A program made the position numbers and the translations under genes. The notes beneath the pieces are model-generated. The model made no database searches and had not been told where the DNA came from. It was given only the letters and a program-made list of their open reading frames with translations. Below, one piece after another: positions 1 to 7,328 of a stretch of DNA of 16,304 bases (position 1 is its first letter; the number at the start of each line of letters is the position of its first letter). The stretch lies in assembly GCA_023265785.1 (NCBI GenBank), contig JAHFSL010000012.1, positions 1-16,304 of the forward strand, written 5' to 3'. The stretch comes from Candidatus Coatesiibacteriota bacterium. Its GTDB lineage: Bacteria; Oederibacteriota; CAKKQC01.

Positions 1-534
1 TGCGGCCGGACCGGCACCTACTTCGCCGCCGAGCAGGCCGGCGTGACGCCGGACGCGTATACACTGGCCAAGCCGCTGGCGGGCGGCCTGCCGATGGGTG
101 CCCTGCTGGTCCGGGAGAAGTTTGCGGTGGCCCTGGGGCCGGGCTCGCACGCCACCACCTTCGGCGGGTCACCGCTGGTGTGTGCGGCCGCGCTGGCCGC
201 CGTGAAGGTCGCGTCCGCCCCGGCCACGCTCCGGCATGTCCGGCGGATGGGGGGCCTCCTGCGGGCCGGGCTCGAAGGTCTTCACGCCCGGTACCCAGGG
301 CTGGTGGGGGCAGTGCGGGGGCGGGGCGTCATGCTCGGCGTGCACCTGACCCGACCGGGCGCCGGGTTCGTGGCCCGGTGCCGGGCGCTCGGCCTCCTGC
401 TCAACTGCACCCATGGCACGGTGATCCGGGTGATGCCCGCGATGACCGTTTCGCGGCGGGAGATCGCGCTGGCGCTGGCCCTCTTTGAGCGGGCGCTGGT
501 GGAGGAAGCCGACCAGCCCGCGGGCGGGTCGTAA
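1..534 (+). CDS. argD: Acetylornithine aminotransferase, C-terminal part (5' end outside window)
   Basis: PLP-dependent class III aminotransferase making N-acetylornithine in arginine biosynthesis; cytoplasmic. The reading frame is open from base 1, so the gene is cut by the window edge and 177 C-terminal residues remain. The visible segment starts with the family motif CGRTGTYFAAEQ, followed by TLAKPLAGGLPMGA, whose lysine (codon at 70-72) is the expected Schiff-base lysine for PLP. Next come the HATTFGGSPLVCAAALA stretch and a C-terminal small domain with RGRGVMLGVHL and the late NCTHGTVIRVMPAM segment, all typical of ArgD and related ornithine aminotransferases. argF and argG follow on the same strand, which favours ArgD over other class III enzymes. 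The stop at 532-534 is 51 bp before the argF start. I see no frameshift. Confidence 0.9.
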   Translation, partial: CGRTGTYFAAEQAGVTPDAYTLAKPLAGGLPMGALLVREKFAVALGPGSHATTFGGSPLVCAAALAAVKVASAPATLRHVRRMGGLLRAGLEGLHARYPGLVGAVRGRGVMLGVHLTRPGAGFVARCRALGLLLNCTHGTVIRVMPAMTVSRREIALALALFERALVEEADQPAGGS

Positions 535-573
535 GGCTCATTCCCGATCCGGGGAGGGCGTATTTCTCCCGTG

Positions 574-588
574 TACAATAATTCAATG
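574..588 (+). promoter_or_regulatory. Candidate -10 element for a leaderless argF transcript
   Basis: TACAAT at 574-579 is followed by 6 nt and then ATG at 586. With normal -10 to start-site spacing, transcription would begin at or next to the A of the ATG. There is no Shine-Dalgarno between the element and the ATG, and no good -35 hexamer 16-18 bp upstream, so only the -10 half is supported. The same layout recurs at other genes in this window. The argD-argF gap (535-585) holds nothing else recognisable. Confidence 0.5.
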
Positions 589-1518
589 CCACGGCACCTG
601 CTCTCCATGGGCGACCTGTCCGCCAAGGACATCGGCGCCGTCCTCTCGCTGACGGGGCGGGCCAAGCGGGGCGGCGGCGGATTGAACCGGGCGCTGGCGG
701 GCAAGGCCGTGGCGCTGATTTTCGAAAAGTCCTCCACCCGGACCCGGCTGGCCTGCGAGGTGGCGGTTAGCCGGCTGGGCGGCAAGGCCGTCACCAGTGC
801 GGGGGCGGACCTCCAGATCGGCCGGGGCGAGACCATGGCCGATTCCGCCCGGATCTTCTCCCGGTTCGTGGATGCGGTGTGCTGGCGGACCACCGGCCAC
901 GACCGGCTGGAGGAATTCGCCTCAGGCGCGTCCATTCCCGTCATCAATACCCTGTCGGATCTTGAGCATCCGTGCCAGATTCTGGCCGACCTGTTCACGA
1001 TCCGGGAGCGGTTCGGCGCGGGGGGCCGGTGGCCGTCCGTGGCGTATATCGGCGACGGGGGCAATAACATGGCCCACTCCTGGATGCTGGGCGCCGCGGT
1101 GCTCGGCATGGATCTCCGGCTGGCCTACCCCCAGAACTACCAGCCAGACCACACGGTCCGGGGGCGGGCGTTGAAGCTGGCGAAGGCGTCGGGCGCGAAA
1201 CTGACCTTTACCAACGAGCCCGCCGAGGCGGCCAAGGGTGCCGATGTTTTGTACACGGATGTCTGGGTCAGCATGGGGCAGGAAGCCGGCCGGGCGGAGC
1301 GCCTGCGCCAGTTCCGCCGGTACCAGGTCAATGCGAAACTCCTGGGCCTCGCCTCCGCGCGCGCGGTGGTCATGCACTGCCTGCCCGCGCACCGGGACGA
1401 GGAAATATCCGCGGACGTCATGGACGGGAAGCGGTCGATCGTGTGGGACCAGGCGGGGAACCGGCTGTTCAGCCACATGGCGACGCTTCTGTGGTGTTTT
1501 GAGGGAGGAACGAGATGA
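586..1518 (+). CDS. argF: Ornithine carbamoyltransferase (anabolic)
   Basis: Transfers the carbamoyl group from carbamoyl phosphate to ornithine, giving citrulline; cytoplasmic trimer. The 310-residue length is normal for the family. Key motifs are visible: carbamoyl-phosphate binding S-T-R-T-R at residues 50-54, HPCQ at 128-131, the ornithine-side DVWVSMGQE loop, and HCLP at 264-267. SMG plus HCLP separates it from aspartate carbamoyltransferase. I chose ATG 586 rather than in-frame GTG 571, because GTG 571 abuts a TACAAT hexamer that would place the transcript start at 586, and family proteins begin close to the RHLLSMGDLS segment. The gene ends in an ATGA overlap with a 15-codon ORF that leads into argG, so translation of argF, mini-ORF and argG is probably coupled. 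Confidence 0.95.
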   Translation: MPRHLLSMGDLSAKDIGAVLSLTGRAKRGGGGLNRALAGKAVALIFEKSSTRTRLACEVAVSRLGGKAVTSAGADLQIGRGETMADSARIFSRFVDAVCWRTTGHDRLEEFASGASIPVINTLSDLEHPCQILADLFTIRERFGAGGRWPSVAYIGDGGNNMAHSWMLGAAVLGMDLRLAYPQNYQPDHTVRGRALKLAKASGAKLTFTNEPAEAAKGADVLYTDVWVSMGQEAGRAERLRQFRRYQVNAKLLGLASARAVVMHCLPAHRDEEISADVMDGKRSIVWDQAGNRLFSHMATLLWCFEGGTR

Positions 1519-1562
1519 ATTGGCAGTCTGCTCTTGCCTTCATTGAAACCGTACAACCATGA
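1515..1562 (+). CDS. 15-codon bridging ORF between argF and argG (possible coupling or leader peptide)
   Basis: The ORF encodes MNWQSALAFIETVQP. It has the best ribosome-binding site of this block, GGAGG at 1504-1508 with 6 nt to the ATG. Its ATG (1515-1517) overlaps the argF stop (1516-1518), and its own stop (1560-1562) overlaps the argG ATG (1559-1561), so ATGA junctions occur at both ends. argG itself has no Shine-Dalgarno. The stretch is much richer in A/T than the flanking genes. I infer that ribosomes reach argG by re-initiation after this peptide. The peptide has no arginine codons, so classical arginine attenuation is not indicated. It could also be a remnant of a former argG start or be unused. 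Confidence 0.5.
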   Translation: MNWQSALAFIETVQP

Positions 1563-2821
1563 AGAAAGTCGTGCTGGCCTATTCAGGAGGATTGGACACG
1601 ACCGTGGCGGTGCCCTGGATCAGGGAGAAGTACGGGATGGAGGTCGTCACGCTGACAATTGACATCGGCCAACCCAAGGATTGGGAGGCCGTCCGCCAGA
1701 AGGCCCTGCGGTGCGGGGCCGTCAAGGCGGTGGTGCGGGACGCCAAGGAGCTCTTCGTCCGCTCCCTCGTCTGGCCCGCGTTGCAGGCCGGCGCCCTCTA
1801 CGAGGGAAAATACCCGCTGGCCACGGCACTGGGCCGGCCGCTGATCGCCAAGTTGCTGGTGGATGTCGCGCGGGAGGAGGGGGCCGAGGCCGTCGCGCAC
1901 GGATGCACCGGCAAGGGCAACGATCAGGTCCGGATTGACCTGGCGGTCGCGATCCTTGACCCCGCGCTCAAGGTGATCGCCCCGGTGCGGGAATGGAAGA
2001 TGACCCGGGACGAGGAGATCAAGTACGCGAAGGAGAAGGGCCTGGATGTCGGTGAGGGTTCCTCCGGGACCTACAGTACGGACGAGAATGTCTGGGGCCG
2101 GTCCATCGAGTGCGGACCGCTCGAGGACCCCTGGGTCGAACCCCCGGCCGATGCCTTCGCCTGGACGAAGGAGGTCGCGGCCGCGCCGGACCGGCCTGCC
2201 GAGGTGACGATCCAGTTTGAACGGGGCGTGCCCGTCGCCCTGGACGGGAAGCGGCTGGACCCGGTGGCCCTCGTCGGCGCGCTCAACACGCTGGCGGGCG
2301 GGCACGGGATCGGCCGGATTGACCATGTGGAGAACCGGCTCATCGGCATCAAGTCGCGGGAACTCTACGAGGCTCCGGCCGCGGTCGTCCTGCACGAGGC
2401 GCACCGGGAACTGGAGTCCCTCACGCTGGCCAAGGACCAGTTGCGGTTCAAGCAGATCGTGGCCCAGCAGTATGCCGACCTGATCTACAACGGCCTCTGG
2501 TTCACCGCCTTTCACCGGGACCTGCGGGCCTTTGTCTTGAGCACGCAGGAACATGTCACGGGCGAGGTGCGCCTCAGGCTGGGGAAGGGCCGGGTGACCG
2601 TCCTGGGCCGCAAGTCTCCGGTGTCGCTCTACGACAAGAAGCTCGCCACCTACGACCGGGGCGACCAATTCGACTCGTCCGCGGCGCTCGGATTCATTTA
2701 CGTGCACGGCCTTTCGGCGCGGACCCAGGCCGCCAAACAGCTCCAGCTCGGGGAGGGCGGCGCGAAGGACATCCTGCTTGAGGGGCCCGGCGCACCGCCG
2801 GCCCCCACGGGAGGGCGCTGA
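1559..2821 (+). CDS. argG: Argininosuccinate synthase
   Basis: Condenses citrulline with aspartate using ATP to give argininosuccinate, the step after ArgF; cytoplasmic tetramer. The 420-residue length fits the family (about 400-445). Visible motifs are the N-type ATP-pyrophosphatase loop SGGLDT at residues 9-14, the substrate segment EGKYPLATALGRPLIAK, the GCTGKGNDQVR motif, and YSTDENVWGRSIE; the C-terminal oligomerisation helix region is also present. The start is fixed by the AYSGGLDT distance and by the ATGA overlap with the preceding mini-ORF. No Shine-Dalgarno precedes the ATG. The last residues (after about KQLQL) are a low-complexity tail rich in G, A and P. argH is not in this window. 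Confidence 0.96.
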   Translation: MKKVVLAYSGGLDTTVAVPWIREKYGMEVVTLTIDIGQPKDWEAVRQKALRCGAVKAVVRDAKELFVRSLVWPALQAGALYEGKYPLATALGRPLIAKLLVDVAREEGAEAVAHGCTGKGNDQVRIDLAVAILDPALKVIAPVREWKMTRDEEIKYAKEKGLDVGEGSSGTYSTDENVWGRSIECGPLEDPWVEPPADAFAWTKEVAAAPDRPAEVTIQFERGVPVALDGKRLDPVALVGALNTLAGGHGIGRIDHVENRLIGIKSRELYEAPAAVVLHEAHRELESLTLAKDQLRFKQIVAQQYADLIYNGLWFTAFHRDLRAFVLSTQEHVTGEVRLRLGKGRVTVLGRKSPVSLYDKKLATYDRGDQFDSSAALGFIYVHGLSARTQAAKQLQLGEGGAKDILLEGPGAPPAPTGGR

Positions 2822-2847
2822 CGCTCGCCGCCGCGCTCCTCGTCGGG

Positions 2848-3876
2848 GTGGCATTCGCCGCGAATACACCTGAAGATGACCAGGACCTGGCCCGGGCGGC
2901 CGAGTTGCGGGTCGCAAAACTTTCCTCCTCGGCGCTGGACCTGTTGGACGCCGTCGAGGCCCGCAATGTCGGGCATCCGGACACGCTGGCCGAGGCGGGA
3001 TACCAGAAGGGCCTCCTGCTCGAGGAGGCCGGGCTCCTGCCGGATGCGCTGGCCGCCTACGAGCACGTCGAGGCCGCCGCCCCCGGGGCGCCCGCGACCC
3101 TGCACGCCCGGCTTTCCCGGGCGCGCCTGCTGGCCCGCTCGGGCAAGCCCCAGGACGCCCTCGCCGCCTATGCCGCGCTGGCCTTCGCGCCGCCGGCGCT
3201 GGCCGCCCCCGCCCTCCTTGAACGCGCGGGACTCGCCGATACCGTGGGGCGGCGGCTCGAGGCGCTGGGGTGTTACCGGAACCTGCTCCGCAGTTTCCCC
3301 AAGGCCCCCGAGGCCCGCGAGGCGCGCGCCGCTCTCGACGCGGTCTGCGCAAAATTGATGGCGGGGCCCGTGGCCGCCACCCTTGTGGCGGAGTCGCTGG
3401 CCCGCGGTGACTGTCTCACCGACCGGGCCCGCTACGCCGACGCCGTGGCGGTCTACCGCGCCGCGCTGGATCGCAGGTCCACGCCCGAGGAACGCGCCAC
3501 GCTCTTCCTGGCCCTGGGACAGGCCTACGACGCGCAGGAGGATTTCGCGGCGGCCGAGCGCGCGTACCGCAAGGTCGTCAAGAGCCTGCCGGGCTCGCCG
3601 GAGGCCGCCACGGCGCAGATGGCGATCGTGCAGGCCCGGCTGGACCGCGGCCGTCTCCCCGAGGCGGTGCGTGAACTCCAATCCATCGTCAAGGCCTATC
3701 CCGGCACTCCCGCCGCGGCGCAGGCGCAATTCATGGCCGCCACCTGCTGGGAGGCATTGCATGACCGGCGCAAGGCGGAGGAGGCCTACCGCGCCGTCCT
3801 CGACCTGGCCCCGCTGTCCATCTGGGGTGTGGAGGCCCAGCAGAGCCTGGTCCGCCTGCTCGAGCGGGCCCCGTGA
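2848..3876 (+). CDS. Exported TPR-repeat protein (true start probably upstream)
   Basis: Alanine-rich helical protein with repeated A-x-x-x-Y/A...A-x-x-Y TPR-like units, for example AALAAYEHVEA-, DALAAYAALA-, DAVAVYRAALD-, AAERAYRKVVKSLPGSPEA- and KAEEAYRAVLDLAP, spanning most of its 342 residues. The family is a protein-interaction scaffold, often periplasmic in Gram-negatives; the specific role is unknown. GTG 2848 is the first standard start codon, but the same frame upstream reads LTLAAALLVGVAFAANTPEDD, a signal-peptide core ending in an AFA-A cleavage-like site. GTG 2848 would remove most of that core. A CTG at 2818, overlapping the argG stop and just after GGGAGGG (2809-2815), would keep it. 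The gene is co-directional with argG, and the next gene overlaps its stop by GTGA. Confidence 0.8.
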   Translation: MAFAANTPEDDQDLARAAELRVAKLSSSALDLLDAVEARNVGHPDTLAEAGYQKGLLLEEAGLLPDALAAYEHVEAAAPGAPATLHARLSRARLLARSGKPQDALAAYAALAFAPPALAAPALLERAGLADTVGRRLEALGCYRNLLRSFPKAPEAREARAALDAVCAKLMAGPVAATLVAESLARGDCLTDRARYADAVAVYRAALDRRSTPEERATLFLALGQAYDAQEDFAAAERAYRKVVKSLPGSPEAATAQMAIVQARLDRGRLPEAVRELQSIVKAYPGTPAAAQAQFMAATCWEALHDRRKAEEAYRAVLDLAPLSIWGVEAQQSLVRLLERAP

Positions 3877-5240
3877 CCATGCGCCGCGTTCCCGCCGCGG
3901 TCCTGCTGGCCGCCGTCCTCGGGTCCCGCGCCATGGCCAAGGGGGGCGCCCACCTGCTCTGGACCACCGACCTGCCGGACGCGCCGGTCGGCACCGTGGC
4001 GGCCGCGGGCGGGCTCGCCTTCGTGGCCCTGGCCGACGGCACCGTCCGGGCGTATGCCCTGGAGTCCGGGAAGGAGCGATGGAAGCGGACCCTGGGCGCC
4101 GCGCCCCGGACGGGGGTCGCCGCGGGCGGCGGCTGTGTCCTGGTCGCCGATTCGGACCGGAAACTCCATGCCTTTGGCGCGGTGGACGGGGCCCCCCGGT
4201 GGACCGCCGAGCTGACGGCCCAGGCTTCCTCGGAGATCGCGGCCGGGGACGCCCTGGCCGCGCTGGGCGAGGGGAACCGCACCTGCACCGCCTGGAAGCT
4301 GGCGGACGGCGTTCGCCTCTGGCGCGCCGTCGCCCTGGGCGAGGTGGTGGCGGCCCCCTGGATCGGGGCCGACCGGGTGGTGTTTGGCACGACGGCCCAT
4401 ACCGTGTATGCTGTGGCGAAGTTGACCGGCGAGGTGCAGCGGCAGGTGATCCTATCCGGCGAGGCCTACGGCCGGCCGGCGGGCGACGCAGAGGGGGTGG
4501 CGGGCGGCCTCCTGGCGCTCGGCACCCATGACGGTCGCGTGGCGGCCCTCGACCCGGCCGGTGACCGGCTCTGGACGGCCAAGGTGCGCGGCATTCCGCG
4601 GGCGGCGCCCCTCCTGCGTCCCGAGGCGGTGTACGCGGGCACGGATCAGGGGCTGATGTACGCGCTGTCGCGCGCAGGATCCATCCGCTGTAACACCGGC
4701 CTGGGCGGGCCCGTGGTCGAGCGGTTGGCGGCCACGCCGGGCCGGGTCGTGGCCGCCGCCGGCGGCGTGGTTGCCTTCCTGGACCCCGATTCGGGGCGGG
4801 TCATGGAGCAGGTCGTGCCTGGCGGGACCGTGACCGCACTGGCCGAGGAGGGCGGAACCGTGGTCGTTGCGACCACCGCGCACAAACTCGCCGCGGCCGG
4901 TGTGCGGGTGGCGGGCGGTGCCGCCGCGGCCCAACCCGCCGCCGCCCTCCTCTCGGTGGTGGTCGAGCCCACCACCTTTTCGCCGCGAACCTGTGGGCGG
5001 GTGACGGTGACCTTCTCCCTGCGCGAGGCGCGCCCGCTCGTCGTGGACGTCTCCGACGCCCGCGGCCGGCGGGTGAAACTCCTGGCCAGCAAGGACCGCG
5101 CCTGGCCGGACACCTACCGGTTTGTCTGGGACGGCGTAACGGAAGGACAAAAGATGGCGCCCGCCGGGGTCTACCGGTTGCGGGTCGTGGCGGGCGAGGA
5201 GGATATGGCCATGGGTATCGAAGTGGTGGACGGCCGGTGA
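3873..5240 (+). CDS. Exported PQQ-type beta-propeller protein with C-terminal FlgD-like Ig domain
   Basis: The N-terminus MRRVPAAVLLAAVLGSRAMA (from ATG 3879) is a clear Sec signal peptide. It is followed by about seven or eight propeller blades of the PQQ/BamB type, each with a G-x-V/L-x-A-x-x-D/G-x-x-V-x-A-x-D/E-x-x-x-G-x-x-x-W pattern, such as DGTVRAYALESGKERWKR, DRKLHAFGAVDGAPRW and DGRVAALDPAGDRLW. The last about 95 residues match the FlgD-type Ig fold: SPRTCGRVTVTFSL, VDVSDARGRRVKLL, then WDGVTEGQKMAPAGVYRLRV. This is a secreted or periplasmic structural or binding protein; propellers of this type usually act as scaffolds rather than enzymes, and no quinoprotein active site is evident. 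GTG 3873 makes a GTGA overlap with the TPR gene; ATG 3879 is an equally good start. The downstream gene also overlaps by GTGA. Confidence 0.8.
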   Translation: MTMRRVPAAVLLAAVLGSRAMAKGGAHLLWTTDLPDAPVGTVAAAGGLAFVALADGTVRAYALESGKERWKRTLGAAPRTGVAAGGGCVLVADSDRKLHAFGAVDGAPRWTAELTAQASSEIAAGDALAALGEGNRTCTAWKLADGVRLWRAVALGEVVAAPWIGADRVVFGTTAHTVYAVAKLTGEVQRQVILSGEAYGRPAGDAEGVAGGLLALGTHDGRVAALDPAGDRLWTAKVRGIPRAAPLLRPEAVYAGTDQGLMYALSRAGSIRCNTGLGGPVVERLAATPGRVVAAAGGVVAFLDPDSGRVMEQVVPGGTVTALAEEGGTVVVATTAHKLAAAGVRVAGGAAAAQPAAALLSVVVEPTTFSPRTCGRVTVTFSLREARPLVVDVSDARGRRVKLLASKDRAWPDTYRFVWDGVTEGQKMAPAGVYRLRVVAGEEDMAMGIEVVDGR

Positions 5241-5650
5241 CGGCGGTCGAGGCGGCCGCCCTCCTGGATGGGCTCCAGCGCGAGTCGGCGCTGTACCGCA
5301 GCCTGATCGAGGTCTCCGGCGAGGAACTCCGGCTGGTCAAGGCCGCCGAACTCGAACAGGCGACCGTGCTCCTCACCAGGAAGCAGGGGGTCCTCGAGGA
5401 GATTGCCGTCATCGAGAAGGGCGTCAAGCCCCTGAAAGAGCGGTGGTCGGCGATCCGTGCCACCCTGCCCCCGGACACCCAGGCGAAATTCTCCGGGGTC
5501 CTCAAGGACCTCTCCGACCTGCTGGAACGGCTGATCGCCATCGAGCGGGAGACCGAGGAGGTCCTGTCCGGCCAGATCACCCTGGTCAAGAAGGCGCGGC
5601 CGATGCCCGGGGCCGAGGAACGCGCGAAGAAGGCCTACGGCAGTAAGTAG
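5237..5650 (+). CDS. FlgN-like helical protein
   Basis: This 137-residue, mostly alpha-helical, charged protein has the layout of FlgN-family type III export chaperones. An N-terminal helix (ALLDGLQRESALYRSLIEVSGEEL) is followed by LVKAAELEQATVLLTRKQGVLEEIAVIE, then a long helical stretch, and a C-terminal end with a KAYGSK tail. FlgN escorts the hook-filament junction proteins FlgK and FlgL in flagellated bacteria. No flagellar structural gene is seen here apart from the FlgD-like Ig domain upstream, so a flagellar role is inference, and a general coiled-coil protein remains possible. GTG 5237 overlaps the previous stop by GTGA, indicating translational coupling with the propeller gene. It has no signal peptide, so it should be cytoplasmic, unlike its two upstream neighbours. 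Confidence 0.6.
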   Translation: MTAVEAAALLDGLQRESALYRSLIEVSGEELRLVKAAELEQATVLLTRKQGVLEEIAVIEKGVKPLKERWSAIRATLPPDTQAKFSGVLKDLSDLLERLIAIERETEEVLSGQITLVKKARPMPGAEERAKKAYGSK

Positions 5651-5670
5651 GTTCCGGTGGGTGGCGCGCC

Positions 5671-6654
5671 ATGGATAATCTCGCGCACTCCCTCTGCGGG
5701 CTCGCGCTGGGGGAATGCGGTCCACGGAAGGCGTATGGCGCCCGGGCCTCCTGGCTCATGGTGGCCGCCGCGAACCTGCCCGATACGGATGCCCTGATCC
5801 GGGTCGCGGGCTACGATACCTATGTCTTCCACCACCGCGGGTTTACCCACGGGATCGCGGGGATTCTCGCCGGTGCCGCCGCCCTCGCCGTGGCCTGGCG
5901 CGCCCGCGATCCGGAAGCCCGGTGGCGGCCCTGGTTCCTGCTGGCGCTGGCCGGGCTGGTTTCCCATGTCCTTATGGACTGGACCACCTCCTGGGGCACC
6001 ATGTTCCTGTACCCGTTCTCGCGGGAACGGTTCGCCCTGGACTGGGTCGCCATCGTGGATCCCTGGGTGTGGGGGATCCTGGCCGGCGGATTGGGGCTGG
6101 GCTGGATCTTGTCGGCCCGGCGGGAGGCCGTGAACCGGGCGGCGCTGGGCCTCCTGCTGGCCTATCACGGCCTGTGCGCGGCGAGCCACGCGCTGGCCCA
6201 GGCGCAGTTCCGGGAGGCGCTGGCGCGCATTCGCGTCCGCCCCGACACGGTGGAGGCCTTCCCGCAATTCCTCTCACCGCTTTCCTGGAACGCCGTGGCG
6301 CCCGGCCGCGACCGGACCTTCCAGGCCCGTGTGCACGCACTCCGCGGGCTGGAGGGCCGGATCAATGTCTGGTTCCAGGCCGACGCTCCGTGGGCGCGCC
6401 AGGCGCCGTTCGTCACGACCTATGCGTGGTGGGCGCGCGCTCCGGTGCTCCGGCTGGTGGCGGGCGCGGGCACCCCGGGCCACCCGGCGCCCCCCGAACT
6501 GGTCCTCTTCGACCTGCGGTTCATGAACGCGCTGGCCGGATTGCCGTTCGCCGTCCACCTGGACCCGGTGGCCGGCGGGGGCGTGACCCGGCGCTGGTAT
6601 GCCTGGGGCGAACTCGCCCCCCCCCTGCCCGACCAGGAGTACGAACTCCCGTAA
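5671..6654 (+). CDS. YdjM/DUF457-type inner-membrane metal-dependent hydrolase-like protein
   Basis: The 327-residue protein begins with the family signature MDNLAHSLCGLALGE, followed by NLPDTDAL and HHRGFTHG, the His/Asp-rich motifs that define the YdjM/YbcI (DUF457) group of predicted membrane-bound metal-dependent hydrolases. Hydrophobic segments follow: GIAGILAGAAALAVAW, WFLLALAGLVSHVLMDW, VWGILAGGLGLGWIL and ALGLLLAYHGLCAASHALA. The about 140-residue C-terminal part is soluble and beta-rich (for example VNVWFQAD-like and VLFDLRFMNALAGLPFAVHLD). SHVLMDW adds a further His/Asp pair. Biochemical function in this family is largely unproven. It lies 20 bp after the FlgN-like gene on the same strand and is probably the operon's last gene, as the next gene is convergent. 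Only a weak GGTGG precedes the ATG. Confidence 0.8.
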   Translation: MDNLAHSLCGLALGECGPRKAYGARASWLMVAAANLPDTDALIRVAGYDTYVFHHRGFTHGIAGILAGAAALAVAWRARDPEARWRPWFLLALAGLVSHVLMDWTTSWGTMFLYPFSRERFALDWVAIVDPWVWGILAGGLGLGWILSARREAVNRAALGLLLAYHGLCAASHALAQAQFREALARIRVRPDTVEAFPQFLSPLSWNAVAPGRDRTFQARVHALRGLEGRINVWFQADAPWARQAPFVTTYAWWARAPVLRLVAGAGTPGHPAPPELVLFDLRFMNALAGLPFAVHLDPVAGGGVTRRWYAWGELAPPLPDQEYELP

Positions 6655-6719
6655 CCCCGGAATCGCCGCGGAAATACGCTTGCGGGTGGGTCACACGAAT
6701 GCCGGAGACCCCGGGACGA

Positions 6720-7262
6720 TCAGGGACGCTTGAGCGAGGCAGCCAGCGTGCGAATGCCGGCACGGAAGGGAATGTCCAAATTACCGCCGGCAACGAAATG
6801 ACCGGACTGCTCCAGCGCGATAAATCCATGGACGAAGGCCCAGACGATGCGCTGGAACCTGATGAACTCGGGATTGTCCAGCGAGAGACCTGTCAGGTCC
6901 AGCAAGGGTAGGAGCGCCTCTTCCCGTGCCGCGCGATTCTGCCCCGTTTCGGTGACGGGAGCATGCATGAGGTGGTACAGACGGGGATGGGCAACGGCGA
7001 AGCGACGGAAGGAAAGGGCCAGTGACTCCAGGGTGGCCTCACGGGCCAGCGCGGCCCGCATGACCCCGCCAATCTGCCTGAAGCCCTCCGCCGCCAGCGC
7101 CCCCCTCAGGACGATGATGGACGGGTAGTAGCGGTAGAGCGATGGGGGCTTGACCCGGAGGCGGCGTGCCACCCCCTTGAGGGAAAGCCCGCCATCGTGT
7201 TCCAGGGACAGGCGGGCGGCGGCCAGGATGGAGGTCTCGGTGATCTTTTTCGGATACGCCAT
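6720..7262 (-). CDS. TetR/AcrR-family transcriptional repressor
   Basis: This 180-residue one-component regulator has an N-terminal helix-turn-helix (residues about 5-50: TETSILAAARLSLEHDGGLSLKGVARRLRVKPPSLYRYYPS), with the family's L-Y-R-Y/H-Y recognition-helix end. The C-terminal ligand/dimer domain resembles the WHG-type TetR C domain (AHPRLYHLMHAP, then FQRIVWAFVHGFIALEQSGHF). It is divergent from an M20 peptidase gene, with a palindromic operator between them, so it most likely represses both that gene and itself; the inducer is unknown. The start is set by TACAAT 5 nt upstream of the ATG and by the position of the HTH. Codon use is slightly less G/C-biased than in the arginine block. 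Confidence 0.9.
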   Translation of the reverse strand: MAYPKKITETSILAAARLSLEHDGGLSLKGVARRLRVKPPSLYRYYPSIIVLRGALAAEGFRQIGGVMRAALAREATLESLALSFRRFAVAHPRLYHLMHAPVTETGQNRAAREEALLPLLDLTGLSLDNPEFIRFQRIVWAFVHGFIALEQSGHFVAGGNLDIPFRAGIRTLAASLKRP

Positions 7263-7296
7263 GACTCATTGTATTAGTCTTGACGGCCTGTCGCAA
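7260..7296 (-). promoter_or_regulatory. Promoter of the tetR-type gene, leaderless layout
   Basis: Read on the minus strand: TTGCGA (7291-7296), 17 nt, TACAAT (7268-7273), 5 nt, then ATG (7260-7262). Spacing is ideal for a housekeeping sigma factor and leaves essentially no 5' leader. A TATTAGTCTT half-site (7272-7281) overlaps the -10, consistent with autorepression. Confidence 0.6.
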
Positions 7297-7324
7297 GGAT
7301 GATAAGACTAATAGACTTAGTCTT
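7272..7324. promoter_or_regulatory. TetR-type operator region between repressor and M20 peptidase genes
   Basis: The core is AAGACTAA (7304-7311), 5 nt, TTAGTCTT (7317-7324), a perfect 8-bp-arm palindrome of 21 bp, a usual size for TetR-family sites. A further half-site TATTAGTCTT (7272-7281) is a perfect 10-bp inverted match to AAGACTAATA (7304-7313) across 22 bp, so three copies of the same half-site occur within 53 bp. The core lies in the promoter or leader of the peptidase gene; the extra half-site overlaps the repressor's own -10. A possible plus-strand -35 is TTGACG (7280-7285), but no -10 with convincing match and spacing follows it. Confidence 0.75.
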
Positions 7325-7328
7325 GTCC

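Noticed and set aside
571..573. GTG 571 as the argF start
   Set aside because: It abuts the TACAAT element and adds five residues (MYNNS) not expected for the family; ATG 586 fits the promoter spacing and alignment better.
1552..1557. TACAAC just before argG as a leaderless -10
   Set aside because: Only 1 nt separates it from the ATG, so transcription would start inside argG; coupling to the bridging ORF explains translation better.
1583..3352. 589-codon open frame on the minus strand
   Set aside because: Antisense shadow of argG and the TPR gene; low-complexity R/P/G sequence without recognisable motifs.
3383..4531. 382-codon plus-strand frame across the TPR/propeller junction
   Set aside because: Arginine/proline-rich out-of-frame translation overlapping two well-supported genes.
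6655..6719. Terminator between the convergent YdjM-type and tetR-type genes
   Set aside because: Only short, imperfect C/G-rich pairings are visible and no T-run in either direction.
7299..7301. ATG 7299 as the M20 peptidase start
   Set aside because: The added codons would be encoded by the operator palindrome; AAGGAGG at 7329-7335 clearly serves ATG 7341.
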